NCBI RefSeq assembly: GCF_006385875.1
Contig: NZ_VFSU01000031.1
Span: forward strand, 1-64,000
Length of the DNA: 64,000 bases
Direction: 5' to 3'
From: Sandaracinobacter neustonicus
GTDB lineage: Bacteria; Pseudomonadota; Alphaproteobacteria; Sphingomonadales; Sphingomonadaceae
Shown piece after piece: positions 54,136 through 63,451 of the stretch. A program made the translations under genes and the position numbers. Within the stretch, counting starts at the first letter, position 1. Each line of letters begins with the position of its first letter. The notes under the pieces were generated by a model. It was not told the origin of the DNA, did not search any database, and worked only from the letters and a program-made list of their open reading frames with translations.

Positions 54136-54909
54136 CTACCCTGCGCTCCGCATCCGCAGCATCAGCGGCCCGAATGCGCCGCTCTGTGTGAGTTCCGCTT
54201 GCCCGGTGCGGGTGAGTTCCAGCGCCGCCACGAACGAGGACGCCAGTGTGGAGCGCGCGAGTTGCCGGTCTTCGGTGGTGGGCAGGAATTTCGCCAGTTC
54301 CGTCCAGTCCAGCGCGGTGCCGATCAGGCTGGAGAGGCGTTGCAGCGCGTCTTCCAGCGTGCAGATGGCGCCGCGATTGTGGGGGGTCCATGGGCCGGGC
54401 TTGGGCCGCTGGTTCAGCGCGCCATAGGCTTGCAGCAGGTCATAGAGCGTGGCGTCCCATTGCGACTGGCGCACGGTGCGCAGCCCTTCGGGCTTGCCGC
54501 GCGCGAACACGTCGCGGCCCAGCAGGTCTCGCTGCATCAGCCTGTCCGCCGCATCGCGCATGGCTTCCAGCCGTTGCAGCCGCCAGCGCAGCCGTTCGGC
54601 CAGCAGGTTCGGATCGGGATCGGGCTGTTCTTCGCGCGGCAGCAGCAGGGCGGATTTCAGATAGGCGAGCCATGCCGCCATCACCAGATAATCGGCTGCG
54701 ATCTCCAGCTTCAGCGCGCGGGCCTTCTGGATGAAGGCCAGATATTGCTCCACCAGCGGCAGGATGGGGATTTTCGCCAGATCGATCTTCTGGTGCCGCG
54801 CAAGGTTCAGCAGAAGGTCCAGCGGGCCTTCCCAGCTTTCGAACGAGACGATCAGGGTTTCGGGCAGCGGCGGGGTCCGCGGCGGGTCTTCCGCGAACGG
54901 CTGGTTCAT
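54136..54909 (-). CDS. scpA: Segregation and condensation protein A
   Basis: A 257-residue kleisin that bridges SMC heads for chromosome condensation. FESWEGPLDLLLNLARHQKI is the N-terminal kleisin signature. Helices continue through AADYLVMAAWLAYLKSALLL, with a C-terminal winged helix near 190-250 (FLPTTEDRQLARSTLASSFV). The ATG at 54909 overlaps the nagZ stop by 4 bases. scpB, normally the next gene, is missing: repeat island 4 begins 19 bases after the stop. Confidence 0.93.
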   Translation of the reverse strand: MNQPFAEDPPRTPPLPETLIVSFESWEGPLDLLLNLARHQKIDLAKIPILPLVEQYLAFIQKARALKLEIAADYLVMAAWLAYLKSALLLPREEQPDPDPNLLAERLRWRLQRLEAMRDAADRLMQRDLLGRDVFARGKPEGLRTVRQSQWDATLYDLLQAYGALNQRPKPGPWTPHNRGAICTLEDALQRLSSLIGTALDWTELAKFLPTTEDRQLARSTLASSFVAALELTRTGQAELTQSGAFGPLMLRMRSAG

Positions 54910-55922
54910 GCCGCCGCCAGCAAGGCGTCTCGCCGCTCTGCCAGTTTGGTGACGGTTCCGGCCGGGGCGACCGGCCACGCCATCGCCCGCGCCAGCCGTT
55001 CGGCCGCCGTGGCGGAAATCGGCCCCAGCGCATCCGCCACTTCGCGCATTTCTGCGAAATCGCCGGAACAGTGCAGTGCGATGTCGCAGCCCGCCTCGAT
55101 CACCCCGGTGGCGCGGCCGCCCATCGTGTTGCCGCCCGGCTGCAACCCCAGCGCCTGCATGCCCAGATCGTCTGACATCAGCAAATTATCAAAGCCGATG
55201 GAGCCACGGATGATGTCGCGGATGATCGTGGGGGAGAGGGAGGCGCAGAAGGTCTCGTCCCACGCGGTGTAGAGGATATGCGCCGTCATCGCCATCGGCG
55301 CATCGGCGAGGCGACGGAACGGGATCAGGTCCGTTTCCAGTTCCTCGGCGCTCGCCGTGACGGTGGGCAGCGCCAGATGCGAATCGAGCGTGCCGCGCCC
55401 ATGGCCGGGAATATGCTTCACCACCCCAACGCAGCCGCCCAACTTCAGCCCGTCCAGCGTGGCGCGGCCCAGCGAGGCGACCATCGCCGGATCGGTGCCA
55501 TAGCTGCGGTCGCCGATCACCTCGTGCATGCCTTCGGCTTTTACGTCCAGCAGCGGCAGGCAATCGACGTTCACGCCCAGTTCTGCCAGCATCACGCCCA
55601 GCGCCTGCGCATTGGCTCGCGCGGCGGCCATCGCCGTCAGCGGGGCCTTGGCGAATGCTTCGCCGAACATAGCGGGCGGCGGGAATTCCGGCCAGTGCGG
55701 CGGCCGCAGCCGCGCCACCCGGCCGCCTTCCTGATCGATCAGGATCGGAACCTGCGCGTTGCCAGACAGCGCGCGCAGCGAATCGGTGAGCGCCCGCACC
55801 TGATCGGGCGTGTCGATGTTGCGCTTGAACAGGATGTAACCGGCGGGATCGCAGGCGCGGAACAGCGCACGCTCGTCATCGGTGATATGGGTGCCGGCAA
55901 GGCCGAAGAAGGCGGGAATCAT
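54906..55922 (-). CDS. nagZ: Beta-N-acetylhexosaminidase (peptidoglycan recycling)
   Basis: A 338-residue GH3 enzyme that removes N-acetylglucosamine from anhydro-muropeptides in the cytoplasm. The mobile catalytic loop is VVKHIPGHGRGTLDSHLALP with the His-Asp dyad, and the nucleophile Asp is in LLMSDDLGMQALG. VPILIDQEGGRVARL and YGTDPAMVASLGRATL are other family motifs. No signal peptide is present. It overlaps scpA by 4 bases and begins 19 bases after the MAPEG gene. Confidence 0.96.
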   Translation of the reverse strand: MIPAFFGLAGTHITDDERALFRACDPAGYILFKRNIDTPDQVRALTDSLRALSGNAQVPILIDQEGGRVARLRPPHWPEFPPPAMFGEAFAKAPLTAMAAARANAQALGVMLAELGVNVDCLPLLDVKAEGMHEVIGDRSYGTDPAMVASLGRATLDGLKLGGCVGVVKHIPGHGRGTLDSHLALPTVTASAEELETDLIPFRRLADAPMAMTAHILYTAWDETFCASLSPTIIRDIIRGSIGFDNLLMSDDLGMQALGLQPGGNTMGGRATGVIEAGCDIALHCSGDFAEMREVADALGPISATAAERLARAMAWPVAPAGTVTKLAERRDALLAAA

Positions 55923-55941
55923 CGACCGTCCATGCCTCTCC

Positions 55942-56346
55942 TCATGCCGCGCCGCAAGACGCGCAGGGCGGGAATCCCCGCGCGATCACCAGCAGGGCCA
56001 GCGCGGCGACGGCCAGATAGGTCAGCACCGCCCCCAGAAAGCGCGGCGCGTTCGGGGCAGGGCGGCTCATCCCCAGCGGGTGCAGCAGCCGCGCGCCCAC
56101 CAGCAGCGCCGCCAGCGCGATGACAATCGGGGTGGCTCCCGCGCTGCGCTCCGCCAGCGCCAGCAGTATCAGGCCGATGGGCACCCACTCCGCGCAGTTG
56201 GCGTGCGCCCGCACCCGGGCCAGCAACTCCGCGTCTCCGCCATCGCCCAGCGATATGCCCGCCGCGCGCCGACGGATGGAAATGCGCAGCGCCAGAGCCA
56301 CAAGCAACAGGCCCAATATCCCCGCCGAAATCATCGTCACCGGCAT
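55942..56346 (-). CDS. MAPEG family membrane protein
   Basis: The ATG at 56346, with GGGAGAG ahead, gives 134 residues with four hydrophobic helices. RVRAHANCAEWVPIGLILLA is the MAPEG signature (Arg/His/Asn/Glu pattern), followed by GARLLHPLGMSR. The group includes glutathione-dependent and eicosanoid-type enzymes; bacterial members are mostly uncharacterised. The unusual Cys-Ala-Ser-Cys at the C-terminus (FPPCASCGAA) could bind metal or form a disulfide. Probably cotranscribed with nagZ-scpA. Confidence 0.85.
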   Translation of the reverse strand: MPVTMISAGILGLLLVALALRISIRRRAAGISLGDGGDAELLARVRAHANCAEWVPIGLILLALAERSAGATPIVIALAALLVGARLLHPLGMSRPAPNAPRFLGAVLTYLAVAALALLVIARGFPPCASCGAA

Positions 56347-56485
56347 GTTTCCGCTCTCCCCTTCGCGCTTGCCACTTGCCTTTTTCCGGATTCTGGCTAA
56401 GACCGCGCGCTCGATTCCCAACTGTCCGGGCGGTTCGGGCGCGTCTGTCGCGCTTCCCGCCCTTTTGATTTGAAGAAGGTGCCTC

Positions 56486-56665
56486 ATGGCCGTCCCCAAG
56501 CGCAAGACCTCGCCTTCCCGGCGCAACATGCGGCGCAGCCACCACGCGCTGGTCGCGGTGCAACCGCAAGAATGCACCAACTGTGGCGAGCTGAAGCTGA
56601 ACCATCACATCTGCCCGGCCTGCGGCTTTTACGACGGCCGCGAAGTGATCGCGTCGGAAGACTGA
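56486..56665 (+). CDS. rpmF: 50S ribosomal protein bL32
   Basis: A 59-residue protein: [20 protein letters not shown] at the start, then [20 protein letters not shown] with both CxxC zinc pairs intact (C+ type), ending [18 protein letters not shown] ribosome site precedes the ATG. It is followed 69 bp later by plsX and fabH, the conserved rpmF-plsX-fabH order linking translation and lipid synthesis. Confidence 0.97.
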   Translation: MAVPKRKTSPSRRNMRRSHHALVAVQPQECTNCGELKLNHHICPACGFYDGREVIASED

Positions 56666-56734
56666 TCGAAGGGGGAGGGGTGGCCACGCGAAACCGCGCT
56701 TGATACCCCGCCCGGCCATGGCTAGTCACGCCGC

Positions 56735-57817
56735 GTGACTGCTGACAAAACCCTGAAACGCCCGCTCATTGCCCTGGACGCAATGGGCGGAGACGTCGGC
56801 CCCGAAGTCGTGATCGGCGGGGCCGAACTCGCGCGAGAGCGCTATCCGGAGCTTCGCTTCCGCCTGTATGGGCAGGAACCGCTGATTCGCGCCGCGCTCG
56901 CCGCCGCTCCGCGCATCGCGGCGGAGGCGGAAATCGTCCATGTAGAGGGCGTGGTGCTGGGCACGGACAAGCCCGGTCAGGCCATCCGCCGCGCCAAATC
57001 CACCTCCATGGGCCTTGCGATCGAGGCGGTGAAGGCAGGGGAGGCGCAGGCCGCCGTGTCCGCCGGGAACACCGGCGCGCTGATGGCGATGGCGAAGCTG
57101 GCGCTGCGCACCATGCAGGGGATCGACCGCCCCGCGCTCGTCGCGCTGATGCCCACGCTGAAAAGCGATTCGGTGGTGCTCGATCTGGGCGCGAACACCG
57201 AATGCGATGCGGAAAATCTCGTGCAGTTCGCGGTGATGGGCGCGGCCTTCGCCCGCACCGTGCTGGGGCTGGACAAGCCCAAGGTCGCTTTCCTGAACAT
57301 CGGCGAGGAAGATATGAAGGGTACGGAAGCGATCCGCGACGCCGCTGCCCTGATCCGCACGGCGGCCGTGGACCTGCCGCTGGAATTCCTCGGCAATGTC
57401 GAAGGCAATGGCATCGCGCAGGGCAACACCGACGTGATCGTGACGGACGGCTTTTCCGGCAACATCGCGCTGAAAACGGCGGAAGGCACGGCCAAGCTCG
57501 TCACCGGGCTGCTGGCGAACGCCTATCGCGCCTCCTTGCTCACGAAGATCGGCTATCTGTTCTCGAGGCCCGCGCTGCGCGCGCTGCGTGATCAGCTGGA
57601 CCCGAACAACCACAATGGCGCGGTGTTCCTGGGCCTGAACGGGGTGGTGGTGAAAAGCCATGGCGCGGCCAATATCAAGGGCTTCGCCAATGCCATCGGC
57701 GTCGCGCACGATCTGGTGACGCAGGATATCAACAGCCGCATCCAGCTGGATCTGAAGAATTTCGCCGCGCACCGCCCGGCCCCGCCATCGCCGGAACCGG
57801 CGGTGGGAGCAGCCTGA
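56735..57817 (+). CDS. plsX: Phosphate acyltransferase PlsX
   Basis: A 360-residue peripheral enzyme making acyl-phosphate from acyl-ACP, the first step of phospholipid synthesis in the PlsX-PlsY route. The start is GTG at 56735. [20 protein letters not shown] is the N-terminal signature, [20 protein letters not shown] the central loop, and [20 protein letters not shown] the catalytic region. The C-terminal 15 residues are Pro/Ala-rich. fabH follows after 5 bases. Confidence 0.97.
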   Translation: MTADKTLKRPLIALDAMGGDVGPEVVIGGAELARERYPELRFRLYGQEPLIRAALAAAPRIAAEAEIVHVEGVVLGTDKPGQAIRRAKSTSMGLAIEAVKAGEAQAAVSAGNTGALMAMAKLALRTMQGIDRPALVALMPTLKSDSVVLDLGANTECDAENLVQFAVMGAAFARTVLGLDKPKVAFLNIGEEDMKGTEAIRDAAALIRTAAVDLPLEFLGNVEGNGIAQGNTDVIVTDGFSGNIALKTAEGTAKLVTGLLANAYRASLLTKIGYLFSRPALRALRDQLDPNNHNGAVFLGLNGVVVKSHGAANIKGFANAIGVAHDLVTQDINSRIQLDLKNFAAHRPAPPSPEPAVGAA

Positions 57818-57822
57818 ACCCC

Positions 57823-58785
57823 ATGGCCCGCCGCAGCGTCATCATCGGCACCGGCAGCGCGCTGCCGCCCGAAATCGTCACCAACGCCGATCTGGCGGAC
57901 CGGCTGGACACGTCTGACGAGTGGATCGTCGAGCGCACCGGCATCCGCGAACGCCATGTCGCTGCGCCGGGGGTGAAAACCTCCGATCTTGCCGTGCAGG
58001 CGGCGGAGGCGGCGATGCAGGCGGCGAACGTCGGCGCGGCGGACATCGATCTGGTGATCGTCGCCACCGCCACCCCGGATCAGACCTTCCCGGCCACCGC
58101 CACCACCGTGCAGGCGCGGCTGGGCATCCGGCAGGGCGCGGCGTTCGACGTCGCCGCCGTCTGCTCGGGCTTCGTCTATGCGCTGACGGTGGCGGACGCG
58201 ATGCTGAAAACCGGCGCGCACCGCCGGGCGCTGGTGATCGGCGCGGAACTGTTCAGCCGCATCCTCGATTGGGAGGATCGCACCACCGCCGTGCTGTTCG
58301 GGGATGGCGCGGGGGCTGTCGTGTTGGAAGCGCAGGAGACGGATTCGCGCGGTATTCTCTCTGCCCGCCTGCATGCGGATGGGCGGCACAACGATCTACT
58401 CTATGTGGATGGCGGCCCGGGCAGCACCGGCACCGTCGGCAAGTTGCGCATGAAGGGGCGGGAGGTGTTCCGCCACGCGGTTGCCAACCTCGCCTCTGTT
58501 ACCTTCGAAGTCCTTGAAGACGCCGGGCTTTCCGCCAGCGAGATCGACTGGATCGTGCCACATCAGGCCAACGCCCGCATATTGGAGGCCACCGCGAAAA
58601 AGCTGGGCCTGCCGATGGAGCGGGTGATCATGACGGTGTCCGGCCATGCCAACACTTCGGCCGCATCCGTGCCGCTGGCGCTGGATGCGGCCGTGCGTAG
58701 CGGCCGGATCAAGCCGGGGGACCTCTGCCTGCTGGAAGCGATGGGTGGTGGCTTCACATGGGGCGCGGTGCTGCTCAGGGCCTGA
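57823..58785 (+). CDS. fabH: 3-oxoacyl-ACP synthase III
   Basis: A 320-residue condensing enzyme starting fatty-acid synthesis from acetyl-CoA and malonyl-ACP. The triad is complete: Cys114 in [12 protein letters not shown], His247 in [11 protein letters not shown] and Asn277 in [27 protein letters not shown] is the N-terminal signature and ends [13 protein letters not shown] as expected. It is cotranscribed with plsX. AccD, which supplies its malonyl-CoA, is encoded 28 kb away in the same window. Confidence 0.97.
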   Translation: MARRSVIIGTGSALPPEIVTNADLADRLDTSDEWIVERTGIRERHVAAPGVKTSDLAVQAAEAAMQAANVGAADIDLVIVATATPDQTFPATATTVQARLGIRQGAAFDVAAVCSGFVYALTVADAMLKTGAHRRALVIGAELFSRILDWEDRTTAVLFGDGAGAVVLEAQETDSRGILSARLHADGRHNDLLYVDGGPGSTGTVGKLRMKGREVFRHAVANLASVTFEVLEDAGLSASEIDWIVPHQANARILEATAKKLGLPMERVIMTVSGHANTSAASVPLALDAAVRSGRIKPGDLCLLEAMGGGFTWGAVLLRA

Positions 58786-59069
58786 TTCGCCGGTTTCGGG
58801 GGCGCTCTGCCGCGCGCATGCGGCGGCCAAGCGTAAAATCCTTTCGGATTAAGCATTTCCCTGCTGTTAAGGGCTTCCGCCAAGCCACGCTTTTGATTAG
58901 CCTTCCCGTTCATAAAGCTTGTGTCCGAGTCGCGCGCTTCCCATGTGTGATTCGGTTGGCCGCCAACTGGTGCGCAGTTGGCTGGTTTGCAGGTGGCAGA
59001 AATGCAGATGGCAACAAGGGCTGCAGGCCGAATTGGCGGCAGGCTGAATTGCCAGTTTCGGGGGGCTGA

Positions 59070-59375
59070 ATGGTTCAAACCCAGAAATCGGTGCCGACGC
59101 TCACACGAGCGGATCTGGCGGACGAATTGCACCGGACCATCGGCCTGTCCCGCGCGGAATCGGCGGATCTGGTCGAACAGGTGCTGGACACCATCACAGA
59201 GGCGCTGCTGGACGGCGGCAATGTGAAGCTCTCCTCCTTCGGCAGCTTCATGCTGCGCAAGAAGGGGCTGCGCGTGGGCCGCAATCCGAAAACCGGCGTG
59301 GAAGTGCCGATCCAGCCGCGCACCGTGCTCACCTTCCGCCCGAGCCAGCTGCTCCGGCAGAAGCTGAACGACTGA
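59070..59375 (+). CDS. ihfA: Integration host factor subunit alpha
   Basis: A 101-residue DNA-bending protein acting as a heterodimer with Ihf[21 protein letters not shown] begins the dimer helices. [16 protein letters not shown] and [20 protein letters not shown] form the beta arms with the intercalating Pro of the NPKTG turn. The 284 bp upstream contain no gene but two A+T-rich spots (near 58847 and 58888) that may hold the promoter. merR begins 1 base after its stop. Confidence 0.96.
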   Translation: MVQTQKSVPTLTRADLADELHRTIGLSRAESADLVEQVLDTITEALLDGGNVKLSSFGSFMLRKKGLRVGRNPKTGVEVPIQPRTVLTFRPSQLLRQKLND

Positions 59376-59376
59376 G

Positions 59377-59850
59377 ATGGCGCTCCCCCCGGAAGCAGAC
59401 GCCGACGGCAAGGATCCGGCGGCCTTTCGCACCATTCGCGAAGTCTCCGAACTTCTCGACGTGCCGCAACATGTGCTGCGCTTCTGGGAAACCCGCTTTC
59501 CGGAGCTGAAGCCGCTGCAACGCGGCGGCAACCGTCGCTATTACCGCCCCGGCGATGTCGCCTTCGCCTCCGCGCTGCACAAGCTGCTCCACAAGGACGG
59601 CTACACCGTGAAGGGCGTGCGCAAGCTCATCACGGATCATGGCGCGGGCAATCTCGTCGCCATCGCCAATGGCGAATCCGTCGCGGCCAAAGGCCGGGGC
59701 CGTCCTGCGGCCATCGCGCCGGTTACCCCGATCGCCTCCGAACCCGCTCCGGCACCGATCCCGCTGCCCACGGCTGCCGCTACGTCGCACAGCCTGCTCA
59801 CCGAACTGCTGGTGTTGCGGGACCGTCTCGCTTCCGCTCTGGCGGCCTAA
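59377..59850 (+). CDS. MerR family transcriptional regulator
   Basis: A 157-residue regulator. The winged-helix domain (about 18-85) reads [20 protein letters not shown], continues [20 protein letters not shown], then the coiled-coil start. The ligand domain is short and Ala/Pro-rich, ending with a helix [19 protein letters not shown]. No Cys for metal sensing is seen, so it is not a mercury or copper sensor. This gene directly follows ihfA in many alphaproteobacteria; its target is unknown. Confidence 0.92.
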   Translation: MALPPEADADGKDPAAFRTIREVSELLDVPQHVLRFWETRFPELKPLQRGGNRRYYRPGDVAFASALHKLLHKDGYTVKGVRKLITDHGAGNLVAIANGESVAAKGRGRPAAIAPVTPIASEPAPAPIPLPTAAATSHSLLTELLVLRDRLASALAA

Positions 59851-59898
59851 AACCCTTCCACGCTTGCGGCTGACATATCCCGCCCGCATACTCCGGGC

Positions 59899-60627
59899 GT
59901 GAAATCCATCGCTGTCTTTTCGATCAAGGGGGGCGTCGGCAAATCCGCCTGCGCCGTGAACCTTGCCCATGCAGCCGCCACCACCGGCGGCCGCCGAACC
60001 CTGCTGTGGGATCTCGATTCGCAAGGCGCGGCCACATGGCTGCTGCAACGCGAACCTACCCCCGGCCAGAAAGCCCGCGCCGCGCTCGCCGGAGAGGAGG
60101 CGTTGCCCGGCCTCGTCCTCCACACGGATTTCCCGAACCTCGACATCCTCCCCGCAGACCGCTCGCTGCGTCGGCTGGAAGGCGACCTCGCCCAGTCAGA
60201 CAAGGCGAAGCAGCTGAAAAAACAGCTGAAAAGCTTCACCGAAAGCTATGATCGCATCCTGATCGATTGCCCGCCCGGCCTCTCCGAACTGGCCGAGCGC
60301 ATCTTCCGCGCCGCAGACCTGATCGTGCTGCCCACCATCCCCTCCCCGCTCAGCGAACGCGCCGCCGGCCAGCTGCGACAGGAACTGGCCCGCGGCGGCA
60401 TCAACCGCCCGGCCCTCCTCCCCGTCTGGAGCATGGTGGACGCCCGCCGCAAACTGCACCGCGAAACCGTCAGCACCCACCCGGACTGGCCCGCCATCCC
60501 CTATTCCACCGCCGTCGAACAAATGGCCGTCCACCGCGCCCCCGTCGCCCAGTTCCAACCCAACAGCCCCGCCGCCCGCGCCTTCGCCGGGCTGTGGGCG
60601 CAGGTGGAAGCGGCGCTGTTGCGATAG
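59899..60627 (+). CDS. Orphan ParA-family ATPase
   Basis: A 242-residue deviant Walker ATPase. Walker A is FSIKGGVGKSACAVNLA with signature Lys10 and Lys15; LLWDLDSQGAATWLL is the switch region, and RILIDCPPGLSELAERIFRA Walker B. C-terminal VWSMVDARRKLHRETV and YSTAVEQMAVHRAPV follow. There is no ParB or DNA-binding centromere gene beside it, so it probably positions a cellular cargo or acts in a regulatory role. The start is GTG at 59899, 48 bp after merR. Confidence 0.9.
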   Translation: MKSIAVFSIKGGVGKSACAVNLAHAAATTGGRRTLLWDLDSQGAATWLLQREPTPGQKARAALAGEEALPGLVLHTDFPNLDILPADRSLRRLEGDLAQSDKAKQLKKQLKSFTESYDRILIDCPPGLSELAERIFRAADLIVLPTIPSPLSERAAGQLRQELARGGINRPALLPVWSMVDARRKLHRETVSTHPDWPAIPYSTAVEQMAVHRAPVAQFQPNSPAARAFAGLWAQVEAALLR

Positions 60628-60641
60628 GGGCGACGGAGGGG

Positions 60642-61068
60642 TTTTGGCCTCCGGCGGCCGGGCTCTGCCCGGACCCGGCAGGGAAATGATTTCCCTGCAC
60701 CCTCAACATTTGCGTTGTGCGCAAACACCAACGCCGTGCGGGTCATCAGATTCCATTGCCTGCGGCGCAACATGACTCTCTCTCCCCGTTGGGGAGAGAG
60801 CTGGAGAGAGGGGAGCAACGCCGGGTATGGCCCACCAGCCTCCCCACCCGCTCAGCCTGAGCTTGTCGAAGGCCCCGGAAAACCCGCACCCTCCCCCCAC
60901 CCGCAACCGTCTCACCCCGAACTTGATCCGGGGCAACGTGTAGAGAAGCGGGTGGACCACTCCCCGAAAGGCGCCGCAGGCAATCAAACCACCCGCCATC
61001 CCAACCCATCCGATGAACCTATTAATGTGGGTGCAGGGAGCACGGCTCCCTGCCCGCCGGAGGCAAAA
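60642..61068. repeat. Composite repeat island 5 (modules A-B-C-D-E-F-G)
   Basis: Located at the convergent ParA/histidine kinase junction in the same orientation as islands 1-3. A is 60643-60700 (with an extra GGGCTCTGCCC palindrome), B 60742-60770, C 60776-60812 (variant CTCTCCCCGTTGGGGAGAG), D 60845-60880, E 60912-60940 (one decayed copy, GAACTTGATCCGGGGCAAC), F partial near 60965-61000, and G 61029-61065. It is the most diverged copy. The 480-bp gap contains no gene. Confidence 0.85.
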
Positions 61069-61107
61069 AACCTCATCGCTTCAACCCCACGCTCCCCACC
61101 CCCAAAC

Positions 61108-62448
61108 TCACCGCGCCAGAGGAATCGTCACCCGCGCCCGCAACCCGCGTTTGTCACGGTTGCTCAGCACCACGTCGCCACCGTGGGCGCGGGCGATGGA
61201 GCGGGCGACGGAGAGGCCGAGGCCTGTGCCGCCGGTTTCGCGGCTGCGCGAGCGTTCGAGGCGGTAGAAGGGTTCGAACACCCGTTCGGCTTCGGACACC
61301 GGGATTCCGGGGCCTTCATCGTCCACGTCGATCACGGCTGATCCGCCGTCTCTCCATGCGCGGGCGTGGGCTTTTTTGCCGTAGATTTCGCCGTTTTCCA
61401 GCAGGTTGGTGAGCAGGCGTTTCAGTTCGACGGGATCGCCTTCGACGATAAGGGGTTCGTCTGCCTCGGCGGAGACCTTGCGGCCCGTCAGCGCCAGATC
61501 GTCTGCAGCCTGTTCCAGCAGCGAGCCGAGTTCCAGCCGCTGGCGGTTCAGCGGCTCGCTGTCTGTGCGGGCGAGGCTGAGGGTGGAGCGGACCATGGCT
61601 TCCATTTCCGCGACGTCGGCGGACATGCGGGCGCGGTCTGCTTCGGGCAGCGATTCCATGCGGAAGGCAAGGCGGGTGAGCGGGGTGCGCAGATCGTGCG
61701 CGATGGCGCCCAGCATCTGCGTGCGATCTGTCACATAGGCTTTCAGCCGTTGTTGCATCTGCTGGAAGGCTTGCGCGGCGCGTTCGATTTCGGCGGGGCC
61801 GTCCACGTTGGGCGGGGTGGCGCGCGGATCGCGGCCCAGCGCCTCGGCGGCGTCTGCGAAGCGCTCGAACGGTTCGGACAGGCGGCGGGCGAAAATCCAG
61901 GCGATGGGCAGCATGGCGAGTGCGGAGAGGAGGAAGAGCAGCAGGAACTGGCGCTCGCGGGTGGCGAACAGCTGCTGGTTGCGTGGTTCGATCAGCAGCC
62001 AGCCGTCGCGTTCGCGCAGCAGCAGGCGGAAATGGCCTTGCAGGGCGGTGACGGGCGGGCCGCCGGCGCGCGGGTAAAGCTCCACGAACTTGCGGCCTTG
62101 CGCGTCTGTCATGTCCAGCGCGACGTCTCCGGGCATGCGGCCCAGCCGGTTGGCCAGTTCGATTTCGGCGCGGGCGGCGGCGGGGCCGGCGGTTTCCGGG
62201 CGGAAGGGGGCGGCGGGGACGGGGCGGAAGGTGAGCGCGCGTTCGTTGCGTTCAAGAATCGCTTCGGCGAGCGTGGCGACCGGCACCGTTTGCGGCGGAT
62301 CGGGCGGCAGCAGAGCGAGCAGCGCCAGATTGATCAGCTGGGCGATGGCAACGGTGGCCAGCACCAGCGCGAAAATCTGCGTGAACAGGCTGCTGGGAAC
62401 CTCCCGCCGGGCGGGCGGCGCGCCTTCCTGTTTGCCGGACTCGCTCAG
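61108..62448 (-). CDS. EnvZ-type sensor histidine kinase
   Basis: The frame is open from a CTG at 62448 that overlaps the stop of the response regulator (CTGA); this would give 446 residues. No ATG, GTG or TTG exists before the GTG at 62364, which lies inside the first membrane helix (FTQIFALVLATVAIAQLINL) and would damage it. A periplasmic domain spans about residues 50-150, a second membrane helix is near 160-180, then HAMP. The phosphorylated His251 is in GAIAHDLRTPLTRL, with LLTNLLENGEIYG, VDDEGPGIP and GGTGLGLSV in the ATPase domain. It partners the adjacent regulator. Confidence 0.9.
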   Translation of the reverse strand: MSESGKQEGAPPARREVPSSLFTQIFALVLATVAIAQLINLALLALLPPDPPQTVPVATLAEAILERNERALTFRPVPAAPFRPETAGPAAARAEIELANRLGRMPGDVALDMTDAQGRKFVELYPRAGGPPVTALQGHFRLLLRERDGWLLIEPRNQQLFATRERQFLLLFLLSALAMLPIAWIFARRLSEPFERFADAAEALGRDPRATPPNVDGPAEIERAAQAFQQMQQRLKAYVTDRTQMLGAIAHDLRTPLTRLAFRMESLPEADRARMSADVAEMEAMVRSTLSLARTDSEPLNRQRLELGSLLEQAADDLALTGRKVSAEADEPLIVEGDPVELKRLLTNLLENGEIYGKKAHARAWRDGGSAVIDVDDEGPGIPVSEAERVFEPFYRLERSRSRETGGTGLGLSVARSIARAHGGDVVLSNRDKRGLRARVTIPLAR

Positions 62449-63155
62449 CGGCGAATGACCTTCGGCGTGAACATATAACCTTCGTTGCGCACGGTGCGGA
62501 TCAGTTCCTCGCGATTTTTCACGGCGCCGTCCAGCTTGCGGCGCAGGCGGCTGATCTGCACGTCTATGGAGCGATCATAGCTGTCTGCATCGCGGCCGCG
62601 GGCCAGTTCCAGCAGTTCCTCGCGGCCCAGCGGCTGTTGCGGGCGTTCCACGAATACGCGCAGCAGGGAGAATTCGCCATCTGACAGGGCGATCAGCACA
62701 CCATCGGGCGAGGTGAGTTCGCGGCGGACGAGATCGAGCTTCCAGCCATCGAATTCGGCGATGACGCCGCCGGCTTCGGGGTTGCTGCCCTGCCTGCGGC
62801 GGAGCACGGCGCGAATGCGGGCCAGCAGTTCGCGCGGGTTGCAGGGCTTGGGCAGATAATCATCTGCGCCGACTTCGAGGCCGACGATCCTATCGCTGTC
62901 TTCCCCCATGGCCGAGAGCATGATGATGCCGGGGCCGCCGGGGGTGGAGATGCGGCGGGCGATTTCCAGCCCATGTTCGCCGGGCATCATCAGATCGAGC
63001 ACGACGAGATCGAAGGGCGAAGGGGCAGCGGAAATGGCGCGGTCCATGGTGATGCCGTCTTCGGCTGTCGTCACGGAATAGCCGTGGCGGCCCAGAAAAT
63101 CGGAGACCAGATCGCGGATTCCGGGGTCATCATCCACCAGCAGGATATTCGGCAT
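62445..63155 (-). CDS. OmpR-type response regulator
   Basis: A 236-residue regulator. The receiver has acidic pocket residues in LLVDDDPGIRD, phosphoacceptor Asp54 in VVLDLMMPGEHGLE and Lys in DDYLPKPCNP. The C-terminal winged helix (about 140-232) reads LSDGEFSLLRVFVERPQQPL and SYDRSIDVQISRLRRKLDG. It matches OmpR/RstA-type regulators of envelope response. It is first in the pair and overlaps the kinase gene. The stimulus is unknown. Confidence 0.93.
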   Translation of the reverse strand: MPNILLVDDDPGIRDLVSDFLGRHGYSVTTAEDGITMDRAISAAPSPFDLVVLDLMMPGEHGLEIARRISTPGGPGIIMLSAMGEDSDRIVGLEVGADDYLPKPCNPRELLARIRAVLRRRQGSNPEAGGVIAEFDGWKLDLVRRELTSPDGVLIALSDGEFSLLRVFVERPQQPLGREELLELARGRDADSYDRSIDVQISRLRRKLDGAVKNREELIRTVRNEGYMFTPKVIRR

Positions 63156-63451
63156 GGGTTTGGCCTTGTTGGTCCTTACAGTGCCATAACCCCTAGCGTG
63201 GCGGGTGCTGCTGTAAAGCTTTCCTTTTCGGCGGCGGGTGGGCCGCGAAAGGTCATGAAAGTCATGCCCGTGCGGGGTTGCATGGGTGGCGTTGTGGCCA
63301 GTGGGGGCGAGATGCGGGGTTCAAAGAGCGGGCGGGAGGCTGGCAATTGGTTGCGGTGTAGTGAAGGGGGGACTCAAGGCTGCGGTGTGTCATTCCCGGA
63401 ATTCGAAATATGCATTGTGTCCCCTGATTTTCGAAATTTCTATTCTAATGC

